DNA from: Cardinalis cardinalis
Taxonomy: Eukaryota; Chordata; Aves; Passeriformes; Cardinalidae
Direction of reading: 5' to 3'
Assembly (NCBI GenBank): GCA_014549065.1
Contig: JACDOX010000004.1
Location: 12,844,581-12,908,580 of the forward strand
Length of the DNA: 64,000 nt
Shown: piece by piece, positions 1 through 13,000 of the stretch
Numbering within the stretch: the first letter of the stretch is position 1
Layout: each line of letters opens with the position of its first letter
Program-made: the position numbers and the translations under genes
Notes under the pieces: model-generated
What the model was told of the DNA's origin: nothing
What the model saw: only the letters and a program-made list of their open reading frames with translations
Databases searched by the model: none

Positions 1-709
1 TAGTCAATACAACAAAAAATAGATTATCCTAAATTCATAAGCGATAATTTTTCTGGGAAAAAATTATTATATAGTCTTACTACTGTGAACATTCAGAATT
101 AGGAAAGAAAATAGATAAACTATTAATTAAGTTTCTTCAGAAGAAAATACGTCAGATTTGGGGAGATGTATTAAAAATGTAAATTAGAGTAGGATAGATA
201 TATAACAGATAGTCAGGTCCTTTTCCAATGGTAAGCAATTTAAAATTTATTACTATTTTAATGACAATTATATATAATAATAGGAATTTGTGCTCATTTC
301 TGCTGCTCCCTGTTCTATGAAAAGTCATTACTTTTAAACCAATAAGACTGGAGAAATCCACTATTAAGTACAATTTTTCTTACCTTCCACTTTACTTAAT
401 ATTACAACTGAAACAGATGTCATGCAAACCATCTGTGGGTTTCTCATACCTGAATTTGATCACCTTTTCAATTTTACAGCAGTTTTCATCCATTCTTTGG
501 GTACCAACTTCTTCAAGGTTGATATCCCCCTCCCTTGCTGGCCTCTGGTAGAAGACTTGTCCTCCCCATTAGTTCTCATGATAATAGTCTTTACCTGATG
601 TTCTTCTCTTCTGTCTTCCCTTTCCTTTCCTTTGCAAAAAGAAGAGCAATGATTCTTCTCCAGCTTAGTATCTTATCTGGGTGATCAAGTCAGTGTCAGA
701 GTCTTTTTA
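1..709. other. AT-rich noncoding sequence, no gene seen
   Basis: All six frames are interrupted by stops and none of the short open stretches resembles a protein I recognise. The first 400 bases are strongly AT-rich with A and T runs. From about 500 to 700 the + strand becomes pyrimidine-rich (CTTCTCTTCTGTCTTCCC-like text). No repeat family was recognised. Confidence 0.6.
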
Positions 710-1180
710 TTGATTGCAGGGTGTGACAGCCAGAGGTAACTCTCCTGGCTGAGCAAAGATCACCCATCCCAGCACCTCCAGCTGGCCAGAGAGAGTGGCA
801 GCTTTGTCAGGACCCAAGGAGTTGCAGGGTCTGCAGCAGAAATACACCAGTGTGCACAGCATCAGTGAAGTTACATCGCTGTAAATCCAGTAAAAGAAAT
901 GGGAAGGCGAGGCCTGAGCTGTGTAAAACCATCTTGGTTTTCCAGGAGGCTATCCAGGAGTGCTGCCCCAGAGACTGGAGACACCTCTTCACTCTCACTC
1001 AGCAGCATCTCAGTGATGCTACTGGCACGCGTGGTTTGGCTGGACTCCCAACACTCATTTTTTTCCTTGGTGTCTCCTTGTTTCCTCCTTCCTTGCAAAA
1101 CCCCGAGCATGCTGCACTGATAAAAAGCAGGACCTTGGAAAGCAGCAGATCAGCAGCTGCTTTGTGGCATTCCAGCTAAA
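710..1180. other. GC-richer patch, function unknown
   Basis: Base composition rises clearly above the flanks. Overlapping open frames of 60 to 109 codons occur on both strands, which is expected when stop-rich AT sequence gives way to GC-richer DNA. None of the translations shows a domain or motif I recognise, and no convincing splice sites bound them. It could be an old unrecognised repeat or a regulatory patch. I do not call a gene. Confidence 0.35.
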
Positions 1181-2045
1181 CTTAACCCTCAGATGCACAC
1201 TTCCACTTCTGCTCCTTCAAAATCTGCTTTGTCTTAGGACATTCTCTGGGTCATGGTGAATGTGTGTTTGAGGCAAAGGTGCTTAAGAGAAAACAGTGCG
1301 TGTCAGATAAGAATATCCATGTTCAAAAAATTCAATNATTTAAGCTCAGCATTGAGGTGGTTTTCCTGAACCAAAAATAATTGGAATTGGAAAAGTAAAT
1401 TGCATTTCAACTAGTGCAATTTAAGGAAATTTTTAAAACAGATGTAAAAAATAAGCTATTAGCTAACCTGTGCTTGAGGAAGCAACTGATGCAAACACTT
1501 CCCTAAGTTTCTTGCCACAGCTAATACTACATTGTGTAAATTAAGACTTTCTTTCANTACTGAAAATTAGTCTGCTTTGAAATGCTACTAGCTTTTGCTA
1601 ATTTCCTGTGCTAATAATATAATTGCATACTATTAAAAATAAATGCTTNAACAGAACATATGAAGTTTTTAGAAATGTAATACATCTAATTTCAGAGTTC
1701 CATTAAAAGCCTGCAAACAGACTATAAGCNACTGCTTTTACTTTAGTTTGAATCCCCTGGCTGTTGTTCATTTTCTGGTCACTAATGTTGAGTGGTGCTT
1801 TCTGTGTCTAAATGCAAAATCTTTTTTCTGTCCAACAGAACTCTCCTCAGTCATCTAAATTAAGCAGCAGANAAGTCCTGGTTCATATCCTTTTGTCCAG
1901 CTGTAATGGTGCACAAGAGAAAGTAGCTGAATTTATCAGATTTATCCTGTAAATGGCACTGAGTTACAGCATTTGCACCCCACATCTCTTTACAGATCCT
2001 GTGGTGTGCTGGAAACATTTCAGCCAAGTACCTGTTAGATGTCAT
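1181..2045. other. AT-rich noncoding sequence, no gene seen
   Basis: Unique-looking AT-rich DNA with five single N positions. An acceptor-like pyrimidine tract followed by CAG occurs near 1830-1840, but the following frame closes within a few codons, so it is not treated as an exon. Confidence 0.55.
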
Positions 2046-2310
2046 GCTTCACATGTAAGCTTAACTCACAGCACAGGGAGAAAGCCTCCTGTGGCTCGGA
2101 GGGTGTCCCCAGGCTGCATGGGGAGCTGCGGAGCTCCCTGCTCCGACCCTGGCAGTCCTGTGGCTCTGCTGAAAGGTTCCCAGCTTTCTCCTGTGGACTG
2201 AGGTTCCTGCAACCCCTTGGTGTGACTCTGCTGTTCCCACTCTGCCTTTTCTATTGATGGCCTGTGGCCTTCTGAGGGCTTCTGTGGGGATTCTTGGGAC
2301 ACAACTTCAT
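2046..2310. other. GC-richer patch, function unknown
   Basis: A second local rise in GC, open in three frames on two strands for 70 to 80 codons. The translations are rich in Ser, Pro and Gly without recognisable domains. The overlap of comparable frames on both strands argues for composition rather than coding. Confidence 0.35.
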
Positions 2311-4287
2311 CTCCTTTTTTATATATATTNAGATGTTCTGTTAGAGGTGTGATGCCCAGTGACCCCAGAGAGTAGCAGTAATACTTTGGGGAGCAGATGA
2401 TAGGAGAAAAGAAGCCCTGACAGGATCACAGGAGTGGTCTGTCTTTGCTTCTGGCTCTCCAGAAGCATGGGCAGAACAGGTACCTGGGGGAGGCTTTTGC
2501 CACCCAAACAGATCCCTTTCTTTTTAAGATTGAGAAAGAACAAAGGTAATTGTAAATAGATAGGTGTACTGGGCTTAATTCTTTAACCTCATACATGCCT
2601 CCCATAAATGAATTTCGACTTGCAGTAATGTATTTTACAGGGAATACTTGCTGTTCTTACNGCTTCTACAATGTATAAATGGTCTTAGGAGGGTTGGTAA
2701 TTACATTGGTCTGCCTTTTGAGAGGATATATTCAGCACACANAATTGTATCTTCTTGAGGCAACTGTTAATTTCTGCTTTTGTAGTGTTTTATTGTCCGC
2801 TGAATAATTAATCTTTGTGCTTAAAGGCTGGTATCATTCTTTTTGGTCTACTCTCTTCCTACCTTGAAATGAGTTTAAATCGTCAGTTGCTGCATTAAAG
2901 GAATGAATATATTGCTTTGTGCTGCAAAATTTTTTACAACATTTTCACAGATGTGGGTATTTTGAATGGCAGTTCTACAATTTCAAATACCGCCCAGTTA
3001 ATAAACAGAATAAATAAATATGCAATAAAGAAGTAAACAGACCATGAATCTGAATCACTTCTTGTTTTTCAAGCTAAATTTTTCAAGGAAATTAGTTTAC
3101 AAACTACATTTTGATGTCTGGAGTCCATCAGTCTCTAGGAGAGAGAGTTGTAATTACATTCTGTCTCAATTTATGCTGTGTGTCTGCACTCCTTTTTAGA
3201 ATTTTTCTTTTTAATTCTATTATATTGAACTTAATTTTACATGACAAGTAGCAGAATCATGCAGATAAGTAGCAGAAGAAATCCATTTGTTCTGTAAAGA
3301 CTGCCAGATTTTTCTGTAAGGAAGTTCTTCCAAAATTTTGTCAGCACTATCTCAGATTTCTTTTCTATGCTTTTTTGAAATTTGAAATATTGAACTTTCT
3401 TTTCTTAATGATGAAAAAAATTAATTATAGCTACATATTAATCTAAAGTTAATTCTTTTCCCAATTCGAAATCATGAGTGCCTTAATTGCTTTGATAAAG
3501 TTATACTTTGTAATTTTCAAAATCTGGATAATCTCACGAGTGAAATGCTTTACAGTATCCACGTTTTCTGTTTGACATTAAGAACAGGTAAAGAAAACAT
3601 TCAGTGAATGAATTCCATCCTCAGTTGCTGTGAAACAATTAGCCAAGCTGTTTATTCCTGATAGAGATTGTTNATTTGTAAAATTCAGTTATTTAGAGCA
3701 AACTCAGACTAGAGATCTAGGATTTTATACCCTAACAATGCTTTTCCTGACATTGAGTGCAGTGGAAGTAGAATTCTTAATTTAGCATTACATTGATATT
3801 TTATTTTTCAGTCAAATTTTGCAGAANAAAAATTGCGGGAGTTCTTTTCTTGATTTTTTTTTTCAGATGAAATTGATCTTATCTGAAAGTGGCTCCATCT
3901 GCTCTGTAGTAGCCAATTTTCTNAGATTCATGCTGAGCTTTTCATCTCATGATAACTTTCCAAGAACTCTGATCTTTAGGTAGTGTTTTGAGAGATAAGA
4001 TGCATTTCATATCCAGGTTGTTTTGTTAGATGTTTAAAAATCATTTTCTTGTGATAAAAGGTGAGGAGGATAAGCTCTGCAATGGCATAGCTGCTAAGCT
4101 AGATGAGTTTTAATGTACAGTAATCTCCCCTTTAATGAAGAGCATTTAGTACAATTAAACTGTGTTAAAGTATGCTTTTCTGCTGTTCCTTATTAATGCC
4201 CAGTGGACTTGTGATGCCATGCTTATCTGTAGCCAGCATTTGTTGGCAATCTGATTTTCTTCCATTGTTACAGAGGGTAACAGTAAA
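2311..4287. other. AT-rich noncoding sequence, no gene seen
   Basis: Nearly 2 kb of AT-rich sequence with frequent stops in every frame and scattered poly-T and poly-A runs (for example near 3850-3860). No repeat family, RNA gene or exon was recognised. It ends where a CR1 3' end begins. Confidence 0.55.
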
Positions 4288-4552
4288 ACAGGGGTAAGGC
4301 TTTTAAACTGAAAGTTGTTAAATTTAGATTATATATGAGGAAGAAATTACTCACTGTGAGGGTGGTGAGGCATTGGAATAACCTGCCCAGAGAATTTGTG
4401 GGTGCCTCATCCCCAGAGAAGTTCAAGGCCAGATTGGATGGGATTCTGAGCAACCTGGTCAAGTGGAAGGTGTTCCTGCCTACAGCAAAAGGGATTGGAA
4501 CAAGACAGCCTTGACAGTTCCTTCCAGCCCAAACCATTCTATGATTCTCTGA
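4288..4552 (+). mobile_element. CR1 LINE 3' end (5'-truncated copy)
   Basis: This is a dead 3' fragment of a CR1 non-LTR retrotransposon, the dominant LINE of birds. What is seen: the wording 'gagggtggtgaggcattgg', then 'aacctgcccagagaa', 'ttcaaggccagattggatgg', 'agcaacctggtcaagtggaa', and a final 'aaaccattctatgattctct' tail near 4531-4550. These are consecutive landmarks of the CR1 3' untranslated region and C-terminal coding end. CR1 copies are normally 5'-truncated by incomplete reverse transcription, which explains why only about 265 bp remain. It lies in unique sequence and has no coding potential. The open frame on the opposite strand across it is a by-product of the repeat. Confidence 0.93.
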
Positions 4553-7384
4553 CTGATATGTAAAAGGAAGCAGACACTCAACACTGCAATTTCAGATTGC
4601 ATTTGCATTAGTAAATGCTAATGTAAACTATGGAGAGCTGGGCAGCCACGTCAGTGCTTGAATCCGTGTCCTTGGTTACTGAGCATGGGATTAACTGTGC
4701 TGGGCCAGTTGTTAGTGGTGTCCCAAGCGTGGATCAGGGACATCCCAAGGCATTCCCCTCCTTATTCTCTGCTGATTGGCTCCACATGCTGAGAACAAAC
4801 CCAGGTCTGTTCTGTTCTTTAGCACAGACTGTATCCCACTGAGTATTCTTCAGACAATATCCACAAGCTCCAGCATTGTAGACACAGCTCACAAAGTTGA
4901 AGTATTTTTTTCATTTTGTTACCTCTTATCCCCTCCTAAAAGATTGCTCTTTTAAGTCAACTATAGGTCAGTGCTCCCAAGGATATTGGTAACACACAGG
5001 AGCACTGGTGGACACTTGGAAAAAGGGATTAATGCACAGCATCTCCATCTCACAAAAAAAATTAAGGCATACAAGAATAACTTGCAGCTTGTCTGTCTGC
5101 AGGGAAAGGGGGCTTCATTAATATCAGCTCATGCTATTTCTGACACCATCAGAGAAATGGCACAAAATGTGAGTTTGATTACAGTGAACCTGTCAGTACT
5201 GTAAGAGAACTGCAGTTCTTTGAGGAGATGCACTGAGAAAGTAAATAGAAACNGCAGATAGTATTGCACTTTTAACAGGTGCCAATCACAGATATTGCCA
5301 TCTTTTTGTTAGTAACCAATAATGTATGTAGCCAAAATAACAATATGTCTTTTATTCATTGCTAATTAAAAGATAATAACTAAGACCTGAACTTTATATT
5401 TAGCATGAGAGAATTTGGAGAGAAAAGATCTGGTGTTCAGTAAAATTGAAAGAAATATTACCCTTTCCCTGCACAATGGTTTTCTTAAAAACAAATTGCA
5501 AACTGAAGACTTTAAGTTGCTAATATGTCATCCAAGATATATCAGACTTGAAGTAGGATGAATAGTTTTAATTATGTGTAAATAGATTCATTAAGAGGAA
5601 TGCAAAGGTCCAGCAATTATTCATTCTCTGAAATTAGATTAAGAGTATTGTGTTTAGAGTCTTGTATCTTAATGGGCCACTTTAATTTCTGTTTATAGCT
5701 ATTATTCTATTTCAAATGCACATTAATCTTCTTCTTAGTGAAATGTATCCATTTATCTAACAAAAGGAAATGTTATATGTTCCTAGCTATTCATGCAATT
5801 ATTTGAAGACAGCGGTGATTTAAATTTTAGGTTGGCAGTAAATAAAGTTTTTATTTTGTACTTGTCATTGTTTCCTTGAGTATCTCTAGACAGTGTTGAG
5901 CATGATAAATTCTCTTCTGTAGGGGGGAAAAGTTAAAGGCTTTTATTTACACCTCTTCAGTGNCATGTGTGCAAATATACCTTGATGTTTGCTTTCCTGT
6001 GTGAACTTACTTAGATGAGCTTCTGATGGTAAGATGATTTACACACATCTCCAAGACTCCTCTTCTGTGTGATGCTAATACCTATTATACACAAGATCAT
6101 TTTCATGCACATACAAGTAATACCTATAGCTGCAAGTTTAGAAACAAGCCAGACTGCTCTCACTTTGGAGTACTGCACTTGGGAATATACACACTGACAT
6201 ATGGTAGTAAAGATGTGAAGACTTTCTCTTAAGTACCGTACTCTTGATTATGTAGGTGTAAATATAATGTAAAACCAAACCTGTTANGTGCAGGTTTGNT
6301 AATCTAGGATAACATTGCAGTCTCACTAGCAAGTTAGTTTCAATTATAGTTCTTAGCATATTCCCATGCAGTTGCCTTGTATCTTGTGTTTCTCAGGAGT
6401 ACTTGAATATCATGGTTACTAAAGGACAGAAAACACAACATGGTAACAGAAACAGCCTCTGCAGAAAGGAAATTGTTTTAAGACCACTCATGCTATTTTT
6501 TTTCACTAGTCAACAATGTCTGNCTGGTTTTCTTGAACACAGACTGTCGTCATCTCTATGCCAATGACTGACAGATCTGCTCTGGACCTACTTTCTCCTA
6601 TCTAGGACTGATTTGCTGTCATTTCTTCTCACTGAGTTGTCTCTAACTGAAATGGGAGTTGAATTTTTTTTTCCATTCATATGTTGTCTGAATGTCTCCT
6701 GTCTTGACATATATGGAGAGNGTTATCAGTATAAACCCGCATGTTGGCTAATGGCCCAAGTGGCATCTTTGATCCTGTCTTTGCCATAGCAACACATTGT
6801 CAGACCATGACAAGACTTACAGGTCATCTCTATATGTGCTCTCCAAGAGAACTCTTTCTTCCTTTCATCCTCAGACATAAATCACTTATTTGCACCATCA
6901 CTGTATTGCATTGTGATTATTGCAAGATCACTTTCTCCTGGTTTGACAAGTGCAGTTCTGTCCTTACAACATCCATGTGAAATAAGGATGATACAATGAT
7001 CTGTCCAGCCAGTCTGTTTGGCATTCTCACAACATGTCCATGAATCATTACACTGGCTCCTGTGTTTCTGTTGCATTAAATTTAAATGCTTGTCTTCACT
7101 TTTAAAGTCGTTTTTTTTTAAACAGTCTGAACATAATTCATCAAGCTTGTGGCTCAGATGCAGTAAATGAGTTCCTTGGATAACATTCTAATACATATTG
7201 TATGAAAAATATAAAGTTGTCCCATCAGTTCAAAGCTTTGACCTAAAGTCACAAGTTACCTCTTTGCATCAAGGCCTCACTGATAACAAAATAGGTGGAA
7301 ACAGCCTTTAATTTCAAGGACAAAAAACCAATCCAAACCCACAAAAAAAAAAAAAAGGTTTGGTAAAATGGGTCTGAAAATGTA
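4553..7384. other. AT-rich noncoding sequence, no gene seen
   Basis: Unique AT-rich sequence. Short open frames (60-80 codons) have no recognisable motifs. Just before the next CR1 copy there is a small stem candidate, CCAAACC at 7333-7339 and GGTTTGG at 7357-7363, enclosing a run of about 14 A residues (7343-7356). No tRNA-like B box or other RNA gene was found. Confidence 0.5.
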
Positions 7385-7556
7385 GTATCACACAAACATT
7401 TCCTGGAACAAACTTCTGGAGGTCATCCAGCCCAAGATCCCACTCAAAGCAGAGGTATGTCCAGCACTGGAGTATGGCAGTTATGAATTCATCTATCCAG
7501 AGCACGGAAATATTCAGGGAGAAGGTTCCACCACCTTTCTGTGCACCTTTCACTAG
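7385..7556 (-). mobile_element. CR1 LINE 3'-end fragment, antisense
   Basis: Read on the minus strand, the segment has the CR1 landmarks in order: a GCACAGAAAGGTGGTGGA block, then a TGGACATACCTCTGCTTTGA block, then GGGCTGGATGACCTCCAGAA near the 3' end. This belongs to the subgroup with the 'GGACTAGATGACCTCCAGAGG' type of ending, a different branch from the copies at 4288 and 43918. The terminal tail is degraded, so the 3' limit at 7385 is approximate. The copy is diverged and noncoding. Confidence 0.85.
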
Positions 7557-8249
7557 AGCCTAGTTGTAGTGTTGAGATCTGTTTTGCTCACTAATATTTA
7601 TATACGTGCTGTTGCTGTTGGCATAGCTCAGTACATGTGTAGCAAGGTAATGCCCAACAGTAATTTCTTTTAATCACCTAACCAGCTGTGTGGCAATGGC
7701 TTTGGCCCTCCTGGGGTGAAAGGCAGTTAATGTGTTTTCANTGTGGTAAGCCTTGGTAGGCATATTGAAAATTTCAGAGTATTCTTGTCCCCCCACTTTG
7801 CCTTGGACATTCAGTAGTTTGAAGTTTATACNAGTAAGGGATCAGGAAAATAGTGATATACCTGAGCTCTGATCATATAAATACAAAGACATTGATATTA
7901 ATGTAGTGAAACCACATTTTTATAAATTCTTTCTATTTATTTGCTAGCTGTCAAATCAGTGCAGAGCTAAAACACAATTTTATGTATTTCTGTGGCAGAG
8001 GATGTGTCAAAAACAATTTACAAACTATTTACTCTGTTCAGCAGAGTAAATTAAAGGAAAGGCAAGAAGAGCAGGTCATTGGGTGTCTGTGTTTTTCCTG
8101 CAGGTGGATCAGCAAGAAGGTTTAAAAGAACCCCCAAAATTAATCTAAAGTACAAGGGGATTAAAAATAAAGTAGAACAAGTAGAACTTGCATTTCAAAA
8201 CCCATGTGCTTAATTATACTAGCCTTCTTCATATCTGTGGAAAACATGA
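7557..8249. other. Noncoding sequence, no gene seen
   Basis: AT-rich unique sequence, slightly GC-richer near 7680-7730. No repeat, exon or RNA gene was recognised. Confidence 0.5.
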
Positions 8250-8530
8250 ATAACTTATTTTCTCACGCTTATTCAAATTAGTTTGCATTTTTGCAACTAA
8301 TTGTTAATTGCTTGGCTTTATTCAAAGCATTTTGGCAAAACATGTGTACTCATCTATGCTGTGTNATGACCAGATGGAAGAGGTGTGATGCTGCACATCT
8401 AAATTAAAGGTGGCAACAAACAAGCCTTTCTGCCATTCATATTTCACTCACATGCATAAAAGCTGATTTAGATGCTTCTCAGCCAATCATTGGCACAAAA
8501 TTTTTACATGTTGGTACTGAACATCAACAC
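8250..8530. promoter_or_regulatory. Candidate conserved noncoding element
   Basis: This stretch has the texture of a vertebrate conserved noncoding element: even composition, no long homopolymers, and dense homeodomain-like TAAT cores (CTAATTGTTAATTG near 8297-8310). An octamer-like TTTGCAT at 8282-8288 sits inside an imperfect inverted repeat (AATTAGTTTGCA / TGCAACTAATT). This is judged from motif texture only. Conservation cannot be tested without an alignment, so confidence is low. Confidence 0.25.
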
Positions 8531-9500
8531 AAACTCAACTGAAGTTAATACTCCCAAAAANCTTACTGCTACTTTCTAGTATGTACCATTTTATTTTTGT
8601 CCTTTGAATGTAAGTCACCTCTAGGGATCATAGCTAGATCTAAATTACTGTTTTGGCTTTAAAATCACTTCCAATTATGTGGGCTGGAATACCTCCCTAA
8701 AAGTCTCCAAACAGTGTTGTAATCACTACTTTATATTTTAATGTAATTTGAACTTGCTTGGATTTTAAAATGGGAGTTCTTAAGGGCAATTCTAATCACC
8801 CTTAGTCACAACACAGAAGATGTTTCTGTGCATATGAAGAGATCTGCTTGCTACAAGCATCCTTCTTTTGGCATTTCCACATATTTTTGAGCTGAAGCAC
8901 TAGAAAAATTATTTTTCTACTTTTGCTTTGCATATTCTGACAGTCAATTTGACAGGTCATCATATCATACTTTTTTAGGGGGGGAAGGTTGCTGGTTGAT
9001 TTTTTTAATTGACAATTTTCCTGCTTTATGGTAGTCTTGAATTTTTTTTACCATTTCCTCCTGTTTTGTGGTAGTATGCCTTCTTTATTGTACACCCCAT
9101 TTTTTAATTTCATTCTGGAGTCTTTCAAGCTTACTGAAGTTATTTCTGCAAACTGTTGGCTAGTTTTAGGCATAAACAGGAATTTCCTCTGTTTTGATTT
9201 GTGCTTTACAAAGCAAAGTAATGAGATTAGTAATGTGGNAGGACTATCAAAGAATACTTCCTACTTATATATTAATTTGGAAACTTGTATGGAATTTGAC
9301 GTTTTTAATAAAACCATTCACAGTAGATTTTGCCAAAGAGAAAAAAAATATACTGTTTGTCATAACACTTTTTTGACTGATTCTTTTTTTCAAGTGTATC
9401 TAATTCTTGTTCACTCATACCATTTCCATAAAAAAAGGTCAATGAATATTGGCTATTCTAAATCTAAAACATTACATTCTGCATAGCGACAACACTGTGT
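8531..9500. other. AT-rich sequence with a chance long open frame
   Basis: A frame on + at 9028-9486 stays open for 152 codons but is rich in Phe, Leu, Ile, Asn and Ser from T-rich codons. It shows no domain and spans an N. No promoter, Kozak context or splice structure supports it. I regard the sequence as noncoding. Confidence 0.5.
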
Positions 9501-10025
9501 TGTTTGGAGATCTGCCTGTGTGGTNGATGTTAGTTTTTCAGGGTTGGAATGTTGTTGAAGAAACATGGAGAGTAATGTAGGCTCACGTGTAGAGGAGAGC
9601 TCATGTTATTTCTTGAATAGATGATGTTGATGGCTCAGCAAAGGCTGGGGGAGAAGGACAAGACTTCAGTTTCACCAAAGGTGAACCCACACTGCTTGTG
9701 GCTCCTAGAAAGCAGAGGGAGACGGAGACTTGTCCTCACATCTTCCTGAGGTGGCAGTGACCATTCCTGCCAGTCCTTGGGTGATGTGAGGAGCAGAGGG
9801 GTCCCTAGGCAGGGATTCTAGAAAGGATCCTGGGCTAACTTGTGCCTCCCTGTGATGGCTGAGGGGCAGCTCTGCTCTTCATCTGTTGGTCATGCATATG
9901 CCATTAGTGGAAACCGCCTACAAGAGATCTTTGTTAAAACTGAGAAGGGAAGGGGAATCCGGCAGAGATTTGTGTCTTTGAAAACAGGAAGGAAGGGGGC
10001 AAAGACTGAAAAACATTTGTGGTGA
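9501..10025. other. GC-richer patch, function unknown
   Basis: A purine-rich, GC-elevated segment on the + strand (runs such as GGGGGAGAAGGACAAGAC and GAAGGGAAGGGGAATCCGG). A 61-codon frame at 9840-10025 has no known motif. It may be an old unrecognised repeat. No gene is called. Confidence 0.35.
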
Positions 10026-13000
10026 AATCTCTGTTTAGTGCTTTACTTAATTAGNTTATTTGCAAAGTAGGAGTTGCATTGTACACGTTTCTGCATCCAG
10101 GAAGAGTGATACTGGATTTTAGCATGCCTCCTTAGTAATTCTTGGTCTGTAAGGTTCCATTGAGGTTTCCCACTTGTTATTTAATTCATGGACCTATTGA
10201 GGGTGCCAGAGGGTACTTGAGATGCTTAAGATGGTGATGTCTTGTAGCATTTTACNTGCAGGCAAAAAACCCAGCCATTTCTCATCAGACATTTAAAGCT
10301 GGATTTGGATGTTGCTTCCTCGATGAACATCATCCAGAAAATATGGGGTTTGTACAGCTTTTTTAAAAAACAGAAAAAAAAATCTGATTTTTTTTTTCCT
10401 CTGAGGAGTCTGTTGGTTCTTTCCTGTTTGTGGCTTTTGAGGTGTAACTACATCAGTTACAGTTGGTAAGAGGATGTAAATGCATTTAACCATACACAGC
10501 CCATACATTTCTGCAGCACTCCAGTGGAAGCTAAGAGTGGAAAATGGAAAATACTATAAAAAAAGGCTCCAGTGTGACTTTTCTCTCTGGATAATGGTAG
10601 AATTCCTTCATACATCTTCTCCTTTGGTGCAATTTCTTCTTTTTCTGACACAGAACTTACATATTTCAAACACATGTTAGCTCCCCAACTGGTGAAGATT
10701 TGGGAGATCAATTCAGCCGTTCATCTTGTGATATGTCAAAGAGTGTCTGACTTTTTCTGGATGTATGTTAACTTCCAGGTTATTGGGTTATACTCCCTCC
10801 CTGTCTCATTGTGTGTTACACCTTGTGTGGAATGAACTGTCCCTTTTTATTTGAATATCAGCAGGCAGGAGCCTCTTCTAAAGATGCTGTTTTTTGTGGC
10901 TGGAAAGGAAGGCTAAAACCACATCCTAAGTTCTTGGAAGCATGATATTCTTCCATNCAGGTCCATCTGGTTTCAGACAAATCCTAACAATGCCTGTGTT
11001 GTTTGTGAACAATGTGTAACCAGGGACTTAATTTCTCTGACCTGATAATGGCCACTCAGTTCATATTAATGTGATTTTCTGGAGGTTTGTTTCCAAGCTT
11101 TTGGTTAGTTTATTTTCTCACAAAATTAATGGACTTTGTCAGCAGTCAACAAGGACAATCTTCGAAGTTTTACATTTGTATTTATTTTTAAATCAGAATA
11201 AAATTACTATACGCATATGATCTTCCNACTTTTTATTTCCTCTGCATTTTATTTTGTTCTCTCCAACTCTCACAACCTTTTGCGAAGTGGACAGATATCT
11301 GAGGAAAGCAAATATGCAAGAAAAACCCTTCTACTTTCTCTCACAGCTTTTAATTTAGAATGGTTAATTCAGCACTTTATGGATAATTGGCAGTTTTAGC
11401 TGCCAATGAAGAATTAGAAAGTAATTATGGCAAAGATTTGCCTTGTTTCAGAGACTGAAAAAGATAATCATAGCTCTCAGAGAAGATGAAGGCAGTGCTG
11501 CANAAAAACTTTTTCCTTCAGAGGTTGNCCAATTTAACTGCTTTGCTGTTGGAGTAAAAAGGTGAATAAAAGGTACTTTGAAGGAAGCAAGAAGTAGAAG
11601 CAATTGTCATTGTAGTAANTTGGTATCATCCTTATATGTTTAGAAGCTTTAGACTTGGGTCTATGTGAAAGATAACCATTTTACATATACAAAGAAGCAG
11701 AACAAGAACTTAGATGCCAGACATTATTTTTGAATGTTTTGTTTCTTGTGATCCAGGCCCTCAGAAAATGCNTTCCTTTAAGAGAAAATCAAGTGAGTTG
11801 TCAGGATTGTCTATGTATGCCACATATGTTTACTTCTAGTTGGGTAGCTAAATCGGCTTCTTTATAATGGTTTATAAACATTTTGTGAGAGAAGATCGTA
11901 AGATCTCCTGAAAAAACAATTCTATGTGCGAAAAAATCCAAAGCAAACATATTTACTGTTGCTATCAAGCTAATTAGCCATGAAATACTGCATATTATGG
12001 GAACTTACATATACCATAGAATAGCATTTAATGTCTGTGCAGTCACTCTTTTGTTTCTCAAACTTGTTATGTCTGTGTACTGGCATGAAAGATCAGGAAG
12101 AAATCAGCCCCAGCAAACCGGAGGCCAGTTCTAAATCTGTACATCTGCAATCACTCCTTTTCCTAGCTGCACATACAATTACTCAGTCTAATCCCTGGCA
12201 CCTCACTTCTTATTAAAAGTCAGCTTTGCAACTAGAAAACTGTAAAAAAATTCAGAAAAATAGAAATGATTAGCCTAAACCATAGGTTACCAATCCTGTC
12301 CATCCCTGCTAGAATTATATCTGCAAGCAACATGAGGACTTTAACTGTAAATCTGCAGGTATTAAAGCTCAAGTGGTTTTGCTTCATTTAGATGTAGATC
12401 TAAAAAGTCCTGCTAGCTTAAAGAATTTTATATCTTCAAGAAATTGATTTAATTTTCTACAGTAAAGACTAATGCAGTTGTTATTCTCAATTTCTTTAAT
12501 GTAGACAAAGCTTTTTTTTTGTTTCTGATTTCCAAATTTTCTTATTTTTCATGCCATTTACCACTGCTACTTAGTTTCTGACTCCTTAGTTTCTCCAAAA
12601 TAGTCAATATTGCTACTGAAATGCCATTAATGTTTTAACTTCCTTACTCCGCCTTTGAAGAAATTGAAGCAAAAAGCATTCTAGCAAGCTTGAACAATAT
12701 TATTTCAGCTGCTCACCCATTATATTTTAGGTAGCTTAATAGTTCTAGTAGGCATTCTTCATGTTTTCTGTATTCTGTACATTTTTCATTAGGATTGCTT
12801 TTTCTTTATAAGCANCTCCTCACCATAGCATCATTAAAAATTACTGCCTAGACATAACATGCTTTTCTGAAGTTATGTTAGATGTATCTGTGCTGTTAAT
12901 ATTTGGATACACTAAAATAGCCAGGGGTGGACCTTCCATGTTCTAGTACATCTTGTACCCANACTTGCCCCACATAATCCCTATAAGAAGGACTATGTTC

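Noticed and set aside
7333..7363. Hairpin CCAAACC/GGTTTGG around an A-run as a regulatory structure
   Set aside because: Arms are only 7 bp and the loop is a homopolymer. It is likely by chance next to simple sequence.
9028..9486. 152-codon + frame
   Set aside because: The translation is T-rich-codon dominated, contains an N, and has no domain, conserved motif, splice context or promoter.
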